A stretch of DNA of 16,081 nt, taken from Bacillota bacterium. GTDB taxonomy: Bacteria; Bacillota; Clostridia; Christensenellales; SZUA-584. Positions within the stretch are counted from its first letter, which is position 1. Every line of letters begins with the position of its first letter. The notes beneath the pieces were generated by a model. It worked only from the letters and a program-made list of their open reading frames with translations, was not told where the DNA came from and did no database searches. The position numbers and the translations under genes are program-made. Positions 1-7,396 of the stretch are shown here, piece after piece. Where the stretch lies: assembly GCA_023391105.1 (NCBI GenBank), contig JAEWBO010000028.1:1-16081 (forward strand). Reading direction: 5' to 3'.

Positions 1-52
1 AGCAATTGCGACGATATCAGAGGTGGGATAACAACTTTCCGCTGCTGATTCT

Positions 53-84
53 GGGGCGAAAATCGCCCCTCCAGTACTGGAGGG
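53..84. repeat. two overlapping hairpins in the upstream leader
   Basis: Bases 53-59 (GGGGCGA) pair perfectly with 63-69 (TCGCCCC) around a three-base loop. Bases 67-84 form a perfect 18-base palindrome, CCCTCCAGTACTGGAGGG. The two structures share 67-69, so they cannot both form completely. Neither is followed by a convincing T run on either strand, so a standard intrinsic terminator is not well supported. They may mark the 3' end of a transcript arriving from the left, or be a protein site or attenuator. The structure is seen directly; its role is unknown. Confidence 0.55.
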
Positions 85-90
85 ATTACT

Positions 91-120
91 TTGTCAAAAG
101 TGTAACAGATCATTTGACAA
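91..120. promoter_or_regulatory. spaced inverted repeat, candidate operator
   Basis: TTGTCAAA at 91-98 is the exact reverse complement of TTTGACAA at 113-120, with 14 bases between. It lies 27 bases upstream of the -35 element of the oxidoreductase operon, where an activator or repressor could sit. I cannot assign it to a regulator family. It could also be a weak RNA hairpin. Confidence 0.35.
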
Positions 121-146
121 CGTAGACTGACAAAATGCCCGAGTCA

Positions 147-176
147 TTGACTTTTTTCTCTTTTATGTGGTATCGT
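147..176 (+). promoter_or_regulatory. sigma-A type promoter of the oxidoreductase operon
   Basis: A -35 element TTGACT (147-152) is followed after 18 bases by TATCGT (171-176). The -10 is preceded by TG-N (168-170), an extended -10 signature that offsets its imperfect match. Transcription would start near 183, giving a leader of about 29 bases before the GTG start at 212. This is the best promoter in the upstream region. TTGACA at 114-119 has no suitable -10 at the right distance. Confidence 0.55.
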
Positions 177-211
177 TAAATAATAATTCTAAGGCATAAA
201 GGGGAAAAGCA

Positions 212-418
212 GTGGCAAAAGTAACGATTGACAAAGATGCCTGCAAGGGCTGTGGGCTTTGCGTAACGGTGTGCCCCAAAAACATCGTAATACTTTCCAA
301 GAACAACATCAACGCAAAAGGCTATAATCCCGTTGAAATCACGGATATGGCGTTGTGCATCGGATGCGCGAACTGCGCAAAGATGTGCCCGGATTTTGTG
401 TTGACTGTCGAGAAATAA
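212..418 (+). CDS. 4Fe-4S ferredoxin-type subunit of 2-oxoacid:ferredoxin oxidoreductase (delta)
   Basis: This 68-residue protein carries two classical CxxCxxCxxxCP clusters, at C11/C14/C17/C21 and C49/C52/C55/C59, so it should bind two [4Fe-4S] centres. It is expected to accept electrons from the catalytic beta subunit and pass them to free ferredoxin in the cytoplasm. It starts at GTG, supported by an AAAGGGG ribosome site about seven bases upstream and by the usual subunit length. It is the first gene of a delta-alpha-beta-gamma cluster, the order common in KOR/VOR-type enzymes of anaerobes, and lies 44 bases ahead of the alpha gene. The operon context makes an oxidoreductase subunit far more likely than a free-standing ferredoxin. 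Confidence 0.9.
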   Translation: MAKVTIDKDACKGCGLCVTVCPKNIVILSKNNINAKGYNPVEITDMALCIGCANCAKMCPDFVLTVEK

Positions 419-462
419 GAGAGCTTAAACGGCTTAAACAATATTGATAAGGTGGCATAAAA

Positions 463-1524
463 ATGGCAAGAGTTTTAATGAAAGGCAATGAGGCGATCGC
501 GGAAGCGGCCATACAGGCTGGGTGCAGATATTTTTTTGGTTACCCGATTACACCTCAGAATCAAATTCCCGAGTATATGTCGCGGCGTATGCCCGAGGTC
601 GGCGGTACATTTTTGCAAGCTGAATCCGAGGTGTCCGCGATTAACATGGTTTATGGTGCGGCAGGTGCTGGCGCGCGCGTGATGACATCATCATCTTCAC
701 CTGGCATCAGCTTGAAGCAGGAAGGCATCAGCTATATCGCTTGCGCGGAGCTGCCCTGCGTCATCGTCAACATCGTACGCAGCGGGCCCGGCCTTGGCGG
801 CATACTGCCTTCGCAGGGTGACTATTTTCAGGCCGTTAAAGGCGGAGGACATGGCGATTACCGTCTCATCGTCTACGCGCCCGCGTCAGTGCAGGAAGCG
901 GCAGACTGCGTCATGGAAGCGTTCGAAGCATCCGATTACTACCGCGTGCCCGCGATGGTCTTGGGTGACGGCATGATCGGCCAGATGATGGAGCCTGTTG
1001 AATTCAAGGAACCCAAAAAACGCGAGTTGCCCCAAAAAACATGGGCGGCCACGGGCTATGACGGTTCAAGAAATCGTGCTGTGATCAACTCGCTTTACAT
1101 CGAATCGGACGAGATGAGCGCTGTCAATGCACGGATGCAAAACGTATACCATGAGATTGAGAAGAACGAAACGCAATACGAAGAATATATGATGGACGAT
1201 GCCGAAATCTGCATCGTGGCGTACGGCACCACTTCGCGCATTGCGCGTAACGCAATCACCAAAGCGCGCAATGAGTTTGGTATCAAAGCAGGGCTTATTC
1301 GCCCCATCACCTTATGGCCGTTCCCGTCGCAGCCGATCGCTGACGCCGCCAAGAAGGTAAAAGCCTTCCTTGCTGTAGAGATGAGCACAGGTCAGATGGT
1401 TGAGGATGTCCGTCTTGCTGCGAACGGCGCACATCCCGTATCTTTCTTTGGAACAACGGGCGGCATTATCCCCACGCCCAAACAGATTATCGAGAAATTA
1501 AAAGAAATCAAGGAGGGAATGTAG
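463..1524 (+). CDS. vorB: 2-oxoacid:ferredoxin oxidoreductase alpha subunit, VorB type
   Basis: This 353-residue protein is the alpha subunit of a CoA-dependent 2-oxoacid:ferredoxin oxidoreductase, which decarboxylates a 2-oxoacid to the acyl-CoA while reducing ferredoxin. Family signatures are YPITPQNQIPEYM (27-39), the AESE segment near 53-56, TSSSSPGISL (75-84) and RSGPGLGG followed by SQGD (106-120). The C-terminal part (about 250-353) is the transketolase-C-like domain. Length matches the short VorB/KorA class, not the fused pyruvate enzyme. The start has AAGGTGG seven bases upstream. I favour 3-methyl-2-oxobutanoate (valine-derived) and related branched 2-oxoacids as substrates, from overall resemblance to proteins named VorB and from the ilv operon opposite. 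2-oxoglutarate or an aromatic 2-oxoacid cannot be excluded by sequence alone. Confidence 0.88.
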   Translation: MARVLMKGNEAIAEAAIQAGCRYFFGYPITPQNQIPEYMSRRMPEVGGTFLQAESEVSAINMVYGAAGAGARVMTSSSSPGISLKQEGISYIACAELPCVIVNIVRSGPGLGGILPSQGDYFQAVKGGGHGDYRLIVYAPASVQEAADCVMEAFEASDYYRVPAMVLGDGMIGQMMEPVEFKEPKKRELPQKTWAATGYDGSRNRAVINSLYIESDEMSAVNARMQNVYHEIEKNETQYEEYMMDDAEICIVAYGTTSRIARNAITKARNEFGIKAGLIRPITLWPFPSQPIADAAKKVKAFLAVEMSTGQMVEDVRLAANGAHPVSFFGTTGGIIPTPKQIIEKLKEIKEGM

Positions 1525-1525
1525 C

Positions 1526-2263
1526 ATGGCTGTTGTATTTAAAAAGAGTGCTGTGATGACTGACGTTCCTTTTCACTATTGCCCGGGCTGTACGCATGGC
1601 ATTGCGCATCGGTTGGTGGCCGAATGCATTGAAGAGATGGGTCTTAAAGACAAGGCTGTCGGCATTGCCCCTGTGGGCTGCGCGGTTTTTGCCTACAAAT
1701 ATTTCGACATCGACATGTATGAAGCGGCACATGGCCGTGCGCCGGCTGTGGCTACGGGCGCGAAGCGTGTGCATCCTGATAACCTCGTCTTCACGTATCA
1801 GGGTGACGGCGACTTGGCTTCTATCGGTGCGGCCGAAATCGTGCATGCTGCGGCGCGCGGCGAGAAAATCTCCACTATTTTTATCAACAACGCGATTTAC
1901 GGCATGACAGGCGGTCAGATGGCGCCGACAACACTTGTGGGACAAAAGACAACCACGTCGCCGTTCGGGCGCGATGCGAGCCACTGCGGATATCCTGTGC
2001 GCGTATCCGAAATGCTCTCCACGCTGGACGGCGCGGCATATATCGAACGCGTGTCACTGCACGATGTGCCCAATATCAACAAGGCCAAAAAAGCCATACG
2101 CAAAGCGTTTGACACACAGATGTCCGGCAAGGGCTTCTCGCTTGTCGAGATACTTTCCACCTGCCCGACGAACTGGGGTCTCTCCCCCGTTGAATCAATC
2201 AAGTGGCTTAAGGAAAACATGATTCCGTACTATCCGCTGGGCGTGTTCAAGGAGGCAAAATAA
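1526..2263 (+). CDS. 2-oxoacid:ferredoxin oxidoreductase beta subunit (TPP-binding)
   Basis: This 245-residue catalytic subunit binds thiamine diphosphate through GDGDLASIG (93-101) and the NNAIYGMTGGQ stretch (121-131), which together fit the TPP/Mg2+ motif. C19 and C22 in CPGC, C52 and C212 (in TCPTNW) are the likely ligands of the proximal [4Fe-4S] cluster that takes electrons from the TPP intermediate. It starts one base after the alpha stop codon, with AGGAGGG (1511-1517) inside the end of alpha, so the two are translationally linked. It works in the cytoplasm with the alpha, gamma and ferredoxin subunits. Substrate specificity is not readable from the motifs. Confidence 0.9.
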   Translation: MAVVFKKSAVMTDVPFHYCPGCTHGIAHRLVAECIEEMGLKDKAVGIAPVGCAVFAYKYFDIDMYEAAHGRAPAVATGAKRVHPDNLVFTYQGDGDLASIGAAEIVHAAARGEKISTIFINNAIYGMTGGQMAPTTLVGQKTTTSPFGRDASHCGYPVRVSEMLSTLDGAAYIERVSLHDVPNINKAKKAIRKAFDTQMSGKGFSLVEILSTCPTNWGLSPVESIKWLKENMIPYYPLGVFKEAK

Positions 2264-2264
2264 T

Positions 2265-2801
2265 ATGACAAGCGAAATTATTATGGCGGGCTTCGGCGGA
2301 CAGGGCGTGCTGCTTATGGGACAGCTGACGGCATACGCAGGCATGATTGAGGAAAAGAACGTATCCTGGCTGCCATCTTACGGCCCTGAGATGCGCGGCG
2401 GCACGGCGAACTGCTGCGTGATCGTATCGGATGAGCCTGTCGGCTCCCCCGTTGTGACGGAAGCCGATGCGGTAATCGTGATGAACAAGCCGTCTCTTGA
2501 CAAATACGAAAGTGCGTTGAAGCCGGGCGGCAAGCTATTCGTCAACTCGTCTCTGATTGATAAGAAAGCAACGCGCTCCGATATCGACGTCCATTACATC
2601 CCTGTCAATGACATCGCGGCGGAGCTGGGCAACGCGCGTGTTGCCAACATCGTGATGCTGGGCGCTTACGTGGCGTCCTCCGGCTCTGTCTCCAAGAAAA
2701 GCGTTATCGAAGCGGTGGAATATGTGCTGGGCAAAGGCAAGGCGCATCTGATTCCAGTCAACGAAAAGGCGTTTGACGAAGGCGCGAAGCTGGTGAAATA
2801 A
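2265..2801 (+). CDS. 2-oxoacid:ferredoxin oxidoreductase gamma subunit
   Basis: This 178-residue protein has the gamma-subunit fold signature GFGGQGVLLMGQ (9-20) and the conserved SYGPEMRGGTANC segment (38-50). In this enzyme family the gamma domain helps position CoA and completes the heterotetramer. It starts one base after the beta stop, with AAGGAGGC at 2249-2256 as ribosome site. It is the last gene of the operon and is followed by an intrinsic terminator. The family assignment is firm and the exact 2-oxoacid is inferred. Confidence 0.9.
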   Translation: MTSEIIMAGFGGQGVLLMGQLTAYAGMIEEKNVSWLPSYGPEMRGGTANCCVIVSDEPVGSPVVTEADAVIVMNKPSLDKYESALKPGGKLFVNSSLIDKKATRSDIDVHYIPVNDIAAELGNARVANIVMLGAYVASSGSVSKKSVIEAVEYVLGKGKAHLIPVNEKAFDEGAKLVK

Positions 2802-2817
2802 TACTTTAGTTTTGCGA

Positions 2818-2850
2818 AGAGGCTGTTATGTTATTAACAGTCTCTTTTAT
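2818..2850 (+). terminator. intrinsic terminator of the oxidoreductase operon
   Basis: AGAGGCTGTTA (2818-2828) pairs with TAACAGTCTCT (2835-2845) in an 11-base stem with one G-U pair and a six-base loop, followed by TTTTATATTT. It lies 16 bases after the gamma-subunit stop. Confidence 0.85.
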
Positions 2851-2904
2851 ATTTCCATTTCTTTATGATGAACGTCGCAGAGGTCGTTCACAACAATTTG
2901 CGCG

Positions 2905-2939
2905 CAAAGAAAAAGGCCTCTGTTTTCACAAAGACCTTT
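2905..2939 (-). terminator. intrinsic terminator of the ilv operon
   Basis: On the minus strand a 12-base stem (2939-2928 with 2923-2912, some G-U pairs) closes a GAAA tetraloop and runs into UUCUUU. It lies about 32 bases after the ilvB stop. Together with the terminator at 2818-2850 it separates two converging operons with two distinct hairpins. Confidence 0.85.
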
Positions 2940-2971
2940 CGGATCAATTCTTAACTATTCATTCTTAATTC

Positions 2972-4627
2972 TTACGATATGCTCATCACAATCTTATCAA
3001 TTGACGCGCCGGGCGCGACCATAGGCAGCACCATGGTATCTTGATCAATGATGCAGTGAATCAGCGACGGCCCGTTATGCGCAAGCGCTGCTTGCAGCGC
3101 CTGCCGGAACGCTTCCACGTTGTCGATTTTCTGCGCGAAGTACCCAAAGCCGCGCGCGATGGCACAAAAATCAAGCGGCGGCAGCGTGGTCTCTGAATGA
3201 CGCTTATCGAAGAATAATGTTTGCCACTGACGCACCATGCCGAGCGTGTTATTATCGAACAGTATCGTGATAACAGGAATGTTATATCGTGTCGTCGTCG
3301 CCATTTCATTGAGATTCATGCGCAGACACCCATCACCCGTGATATGTATCACCTTTTTCTCCGGGCTTGCCACCTGCGCGCCGATTGCCGCGCCCAGGCC
3401 ATAGCCCATCGTGCCAAGGCCGCCCGATGTTAAGAACTTATTATGCTTTTTAAACGGATAATACTGCGCCGTCCACATCTGGTGCTGACCCACATCCGTG
3501 ACGATCATCGTGTCCTCACCGAGGCTATCGTCGATGGCCTCCAGAATCTGCTTGGGCAGATGATTTTCCGGAATGTGCGCTTCGTTCTCCGTTTTCCATT
3601 CGTTTACGCTCTTGACCCATTCAGGATGCTTTTTCTCCGGCATTTGCGGATTTAATATCTGCAATGCTGTCTTGATGTCCTGAATCACGTGCACATGCGT
3701 GGGAATATTCTTGTTGACTTCTGACGCGTCAATATCGATTTGTATGATCTTCGCATGCGAAGCAAATTGGCTGACATCGCCCGTCACCCTGTCACTGAAG
3801 CGCGCACCCAGCACAAGCAGCAAATCACAGTTCTGAAACGCCATGTTGCTGGCCTTCGTGCCGTGCATGCCGACAAGACCCATATAATACGGATGCTTAG
3901 ACGGGAATGCACTCACCCCCATCAACGTGCTGGCCACAGGGGCGTCTATGCGCTCAGCAAGCTCAAATAGCTCATCGCTCGCTCCGGAAAGCACCACACC
4001 GCCACCTGCAAGGATAACGGGTCTTTCCGCTTTCTCCACAAGCGCCTTTATTTCTTCCGTCGGCACTTCGGAATACTTGCAGGCAATGACGCATTCTTCT
4101 TCAGGCGGCGTATACTCACAAACCTGTGCAAACAGATCGCTTGTGATGTCGATAAGCACCGGGCCGGGCCGGCCACACCGTGCAAACGCAAACGCCTCTT
4201 GGAACACATCCGATATGCGAGTGACATCCTTGATCTGGTAGTTGTGCTTGGTGATGGGCATCGATACGCCCATGATGTCAACTTCTTGAAAGCTGTCGGT
4301 GCCCAGCAGACTCGCGGGCACGTTGCCCGTGATGGCCACCATAGGAATGGAATCCATATAAGCCGTAGCCAACCCCGTCACAAGATTGGTACAGCCCGGG
4401 CCGGACGTTGCAATGCAAACGCCCACCTTGCCTGTCGCGCGCGCATATCCGTCTGCCGCATGCGACGCGCCCTGCTCATGCGCGGTTTCAATATGGTTAA
4501 TTGTCGATCTTTCATCATATAGTGCGTCATAGAGCTTGATGACCTTGCCGCCCGGATAACCAAAAACAGTATCCACGTTTTCGCGCTTCAAGCACTCCAT
4601 GATAATTTGTACGCCTGTCAATTGCAT
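2972..4627 (-). CDS. ilvB: acetolactate synthase large (catalytic) subunit
   Basis: This 551-residue TPP/FAD enzyme condenses two pyruvates to 2-acetolactate, or pyruvate with 2-oxobutyrate to 2-aceto-2-hydroxybutyrate. Seen are the N-terminal YPGG segment, the catalytic glutamate E51 in HEQG, the SGPG loop (75-78), a central FAD-type domain with GARFSDR (274-280), and the TPP motif from GDG (431-433) to NN (459-460), followed by LGMVRQWQ. Length and motifs are normal for anabolic AHAS. LGAAIGA replaces the common LPAAIGA near 411-417, which I believe also occurs in other clostridial forms. It is the last gene of the operon, 13 bases after ilvD, with a strong GAGGAGG site. Its regulatory subunit is the first gene, five kilobases upstream. 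Confidence 0.93.
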   Translation of the reverse strand: MQLTGVQIIMECLKRENVDTVFGYPGGKVIKLYDALYDERSTINHIETAHEQGASHAADGYARATGKVGVCIATSGPGCTNLVTGLATAYMDSIPMVAITGNVPASLLGTDSFQEVDIMGVSMPITKHNYQIKDVTRISDVFQEAFAFARCGRPGPVLIDITSDLFAQVCEYTPPEEECVIACKYSEVPTEEIKALVEKAERPVILAGGGVVLSGASDELFELAERIDAPVASTLMGVSAFPSKHPYYMGLVGMHGTKASNMAFQNCDLLLVLGARFSDRVTGDVSQFASHAKIIQIDIDASEVNKNIPTHVHVIQDIKTALQILNPQMPEKKHPEWVKSVNEWKTENEAHIPENHLPKQILEAIDDSLGEDTMIVTDVGQHQMWTAQYYPFKKHNKFLTSGGLGTMGYGLGAAIGAQVASPEKKVIHITGDGCLRMNLNEMATTTRYNIPVITILFDNNTLGMVRQWQTLFFDKRHSETTLPPLDFCAIARGFGYFAQKIDNVEAFRQALQAALAHNGPSLIHCIIDQDTMVLPMVAPGASIDKIVMSIS

Positions 4628-4640
4628 ATACGTTTCCTCC

Positions 4641-6302
4641 TCATTGAAGAATTGCGCCCTTGTCCGCCGAGGACACCAGTCGTGCGTATCTGTAAAGCCA
4701 CCCGCTTTTCACGCTTAGCTCGCGTTTATCAAGGCTGGCCAGCCGCTTATCGATCGTGCCTTGCTCTACGCATAGTGTGATCTTTCTCGCGGGTATGTTG
4801 ATCTCGATCGTATCGCCTTCTTCGATCACTGCAATGGTGCCGCCAGCCTGCGCCTCGGGAGACACATGACCAATGGCGGCGCCTCTCGTCGCGCCGCTGA
4901 AGCGCCCGTCTGTGATGAGCGCCACGGTTTTATCCATTCCCATGCCGGCAAGTGCTGATGTGGGCCCAAGCATTTCGCGCATACCCGGCCCACCCGACGG
5001 GCCTTCGTAGCGTATGACGATGACATCACCGTCTTTGATCTTTTTATCGTATATCGCCGCGATTGCTGCCTCTTCGCAATCGAAGACACGCGCAGGGCCG
5101 CTGTGCACCATCATTTCGGGAGCGACAGCGGATTGCTTAACGACACAGCCATCCGGGGCGATGTTGCCGCGCAGCACCGCGATACCTCCCTGTGTTGAAT
5201 ACGGCGCGTCAAAGCTCTTGATCACGTTGTTATCCAGTATAACAGCATCCTTGACGGCCTCACCGATTGTCGTTGCTGCGACACATTTCGAGTCTGCTTT
5301 GATAAGGCCGTGCTTACCCAGCTCGCCCAGCACCGCATAGACACCGCCCGCTGCGTGCAAATCAACGATATGCGTGCGGCTGGCCGGTGCCAGCTTGCAT
5401 AGGTTCGGCGTTCTCATGCTGATTTCATCCACAAGTTCCAAGCTCAACTGGATGCCGCATTCGTTCGCGATGGCAGGCAGATGCAGCACCGAGTTGGTCG
5501 AACATCCGAGTGCCATGTCCAGCGACAGCCCATTCTCAAACGCATCCTGTGTCATGATATCGCGCGGGCACAGATTCATTTCCAGCAGCTTCATAAGCTG
5601 CATGCCGCTCTGCTTTGCGAAGCGAATACGCGCCGCGTTCACAGCAGGGATTGTGCCGTTGCCGCGCATCGCCATGCCAAGCGCTTCTGTGAGGCAGTTC
5701 ATACTGTTCGCCGTGAACATGCCGGAGCACGAGCCGCAGCCCGGACAAACGGAGTTTTCGAGCTTATTTAAGTCTTCAATGCCCAGCTTACCCGCACTGT
5801 AAGCACCCACCGCTTCAAATATTGTGGTCAGGCTTGCGTCAACACCGTCTAAATCCTTGCCCGGAAGCATGGGGCCGCCGGAGACAAATATGGACGGACG
5901 GTTGACGCGCGCAGCAGCCATAAGCATACCGGGTACGACTTTATCGCAGTTTGGCACAAACGCCACCGCATCAAAGCCATGCGCCATCACCATTGACTCT
6001 ATAGAATCGGCAATAAGCTCACGTGTTGCGAGTGAATAACGCATGCCCGCGTGTCCCATCGCTATGCCGTCGCAGACACCGATGGAAGGAACCATAATGG
6101 GCGTACCGCCTGCCATACGAATGCCATCGGCCACTGCACTGGCGATTTTATCCAGATGAATATGGCCGGGTACAATTTCGCTTTTTGCATGGACGATACC
6201 CACAAGCGGGCGGGAAATCTCCTCGTCCGTATATCCCATGGCTTTAAATAAAGAACGATGCGGCGCTCTGTCCGCGCCTTTTTTTACGCTGTCACTGATC
6301 AT
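4641..6302 (-). CDS. ilvD: dihydroxy-acid dehydratase
   Basis: This 553-residue enzyme dehydrates 2,3-dihydroxy-isovalerate and 2,3-dihydroxy-3-methylvalerate to the 2-oxoacids that precede valine, leucine and isoleucine. Fe-S ligand motifs are PNCDK (C119) and CPGCGSCSGMFTANSMNC (186-203). GPSGGPGMREM and ITDGRFSG in the C-terminal half are substrate and metal motifs of the IlvD/Edd family. The early VPGHIHL segment (44-50) has glycine-histidine where [2Fe-2S] members carry a cysteine, so by comparison with E. coli IlvD I infer an oxygen-sensitive [4Fe-4S] enzyme, in keeping with an anaerobe. It starts one base after the leuB stop, with GGAGGC (6308-6313) inside the end of leuB. Confidence 0.94.
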   Translation of the reverse strand: MISDSVKKGADRAPHRSLFKAMGYTDEEISRPLVGIVHAKSEIVPGHIHLDKIASAVADGIRMAGGTPIMVPSIGVCDGIAMGHAGMRYSLATRELIADSIESMVMAHGFDAVAFVPNCDKVVPGMLMAAARVNRPSIFVSGGPMLPGKDLDGVDASLTTIFEAVGAYSAGKLGIEDLNKLENSVCPGCGSCSGMFTANSMNCLTEALGMAMRGNGTIPAVNAARIRFAKQSGMQLMKLLEMNLCPRDIMTQDAFENGLSLDMALGCSTNSVLHLPAIANECGIQLSLELVDEISMRTPNLCKLAPASRTHIVDLHAAGGVYAVLGELGKHGLIKADSKCVAATTIGEAVKDAVILDNNVIKSFDAPYSTQGGIAVLRGNIAPDGCVVKQSAVAPEMMVHSGPARVFDCEEAAIAAIYDKKIKDGDVIVIRYEGPSGGPGMREMLGPTSALAGMGMDKTVALITDGRFSGATRGAAIGHVSPEAQAGGTIAVIEEGDTIEINIPARKITLCVEQGTIDKRLASLDKRELSVKSGWLYRYARLVSSADKGAILQ

Positions 6303-6303
6303 T

Positions 6304-7368
6304 TTATGCCTCCAAAAATCCGATCACAATATCCGCCATCTCTGAGGTAGACACTGTTTTCTCATCCGCAAGCGCAATATCCTTGGTACGCGCACCGCTT
6401 TCCAGCGCCCGGCTTACCGCTTTCTCGATATTCTTTGCAATGTCGTCACAATCAAGCGAATGTCTGAGCATCATCGCTGCCGATAGTATTGTGGCGAGCG
6501 GGTTCGCTATCCCCTGCCCCGCGATATCCGGCGCGCTGCCATGAACGGGCTCGTACATACCGAGCGTGGATGAACCAAGGCTGGCAGACGGCAGCATCCC
6601 AATACTTCCCGTGATCATCGCGGCTTCGTCTGAAAGTATATCGCCGAACATGTTCTCCGTCACAATCACGTCAAACTGCTTGGGATACCTGACAAGCTGC
6701 ATGGCGGCGTTGTCCACATACATGTGCGAAAGCGTGATCTCAGGGTATTCCTTCGCCACTTCAATCACCACACTACGCCATAGCCGTGATGATTCAAGTA
6801 TGTTCGCCTTATCGACGCTGACAACCTGTTTTTTACGGGTCATCGCCGTTTTCATTGCCACATGCGCGATACGACGCACTTCAGGCTCGCTGTATCGCAT
6901 CGTGTCGTACGCCCAATCCTCACCGCGTTCCTTTTTGCCAAAGTACAAGCCGCCGGTTAGCTCTCGGATCACAATGATATCAAGCCCGTTCTCTGTCAGA
7001 GACGGCTTTAACGGGCACGCTGACGCCAGCTCCTTATAAAGCAGGGCGGGGCGCAGATTCGCAAACAGTCCAAGGCCCGCTCGCAAGTCGAGCAGCGCAT
7101 TTTCTGGGCGCATGTTGGCTGGAAGCGTATCCCACTTCCAGCCGCCGACAGCACCTAATAGCACGGCGTCGCTCTCAAGAGCGCCTTTTAGCGTCTCCTC
7201 GGGCAACGGGCATCCCTTGGTGTCAATCGCGCAGCCGCCGGCAAGATAATGAGTGTACTTAAGCGTTAGTCCCGAACCCTTGACAGCATGCCCCAGCACG
7301 CGGAGCGTTTCGTCTATCACCTCCGGGCCGATTCCGTCGCCCGGTATCACTGCAATCCTTTTTTCCAT
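6304..7368 (-). CDS. leuB: 3-isopropylmalate dehydrogenase (possible 3-methylmalate dehydrogenase)
   Basis: This 354-residue NAD-dependent beta-decarboxylating dehydrogenase opens with IPGDGIGPEV (8-17). LRAGLGLFANLRPA (95-108) supplies the arginines typical of LeuB rather than isocitrate dehydrogenase. R135 lies in RELTGGLYFG, K187 in DKANIL, metal-binding aspartates are near 219, 243 and 247, and the NAD-binding segment EPVHGSAPDIAGQGIANP is at 273-290. It follows cimA by 28 bases, with AGGTG ahead of its ATG. LeuA and LeuCD are not nearby. In citramalate-route organisms LeuB also oxidises 3-methylmalate to 2-oxobutyrate, so its place after cimA suggests a role in isoleucine synthesis, leucine synthesis, or both. 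Confidence 0.92.
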   Translation of the reverse strand: MEKRIAVIPGDGIGPEVIDETLRVLGHAVKGSGLTLKYTHYLAGGCAIDTKGCPLPEETLKGALESDAVLLGAVGGWKWDTLPANMRPENALLDLRAGLGLFANLRPALLYKELASACPLKPSLTENGLDIIVIRELTGGLYFGKKERGEDWAYDTMRYSEPEVRRIAHVAMKTAMTRKKQVVSVDKANILESSRLWRSVVIEVAKEYPEITLSHMYVDNAAMQLVRYPKQFDVIVTENMFGDILSDEAAMITGSIGMLPSASLGSSTLGMYEPVHGSAPDIAGQGIANPLATILSAAMMLRHSLDCDDIAKNIEKAVSRALESGARTKDIALADEKTVSTSEMADIVIGFLEA

Positions 7369-7396
7369 TGCTTCACCTCGTTAAACTTTCAATCCG

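Noticed and set aside
1..48. Possible 3' end of an upstream + strand gene; several frames are open to the left edge, with stops at 29-31 and 46-48.
   Set aside because: Too short to recognise any family, and more than one frame is equally open.
114..142. TTGACA at 114-119 as an alternative promoter for the oxidoreductase operon.
   Set aside because: No TATAAT-like element lies 16-18 bases downstream. The 147-176 promoter has an extended -10 and correct spacing.
1508..1984. A 158-codon minus-strand open frame opposite the oxidoreductase beta subunit.
   Set aside because: It is antisense to a well-conserved gene, has no recognisable motif or good ribosome site, and is arginine/histidine-rich as expected for a shadow frame.
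2852..2904. A weak GAACG...CGTTC pairing and an AT-rich stretch between the two convergent terminators.
   Set aside because: Only about five pairs with a large loop; the flanking terminators explain the gap and nothing else is supported.
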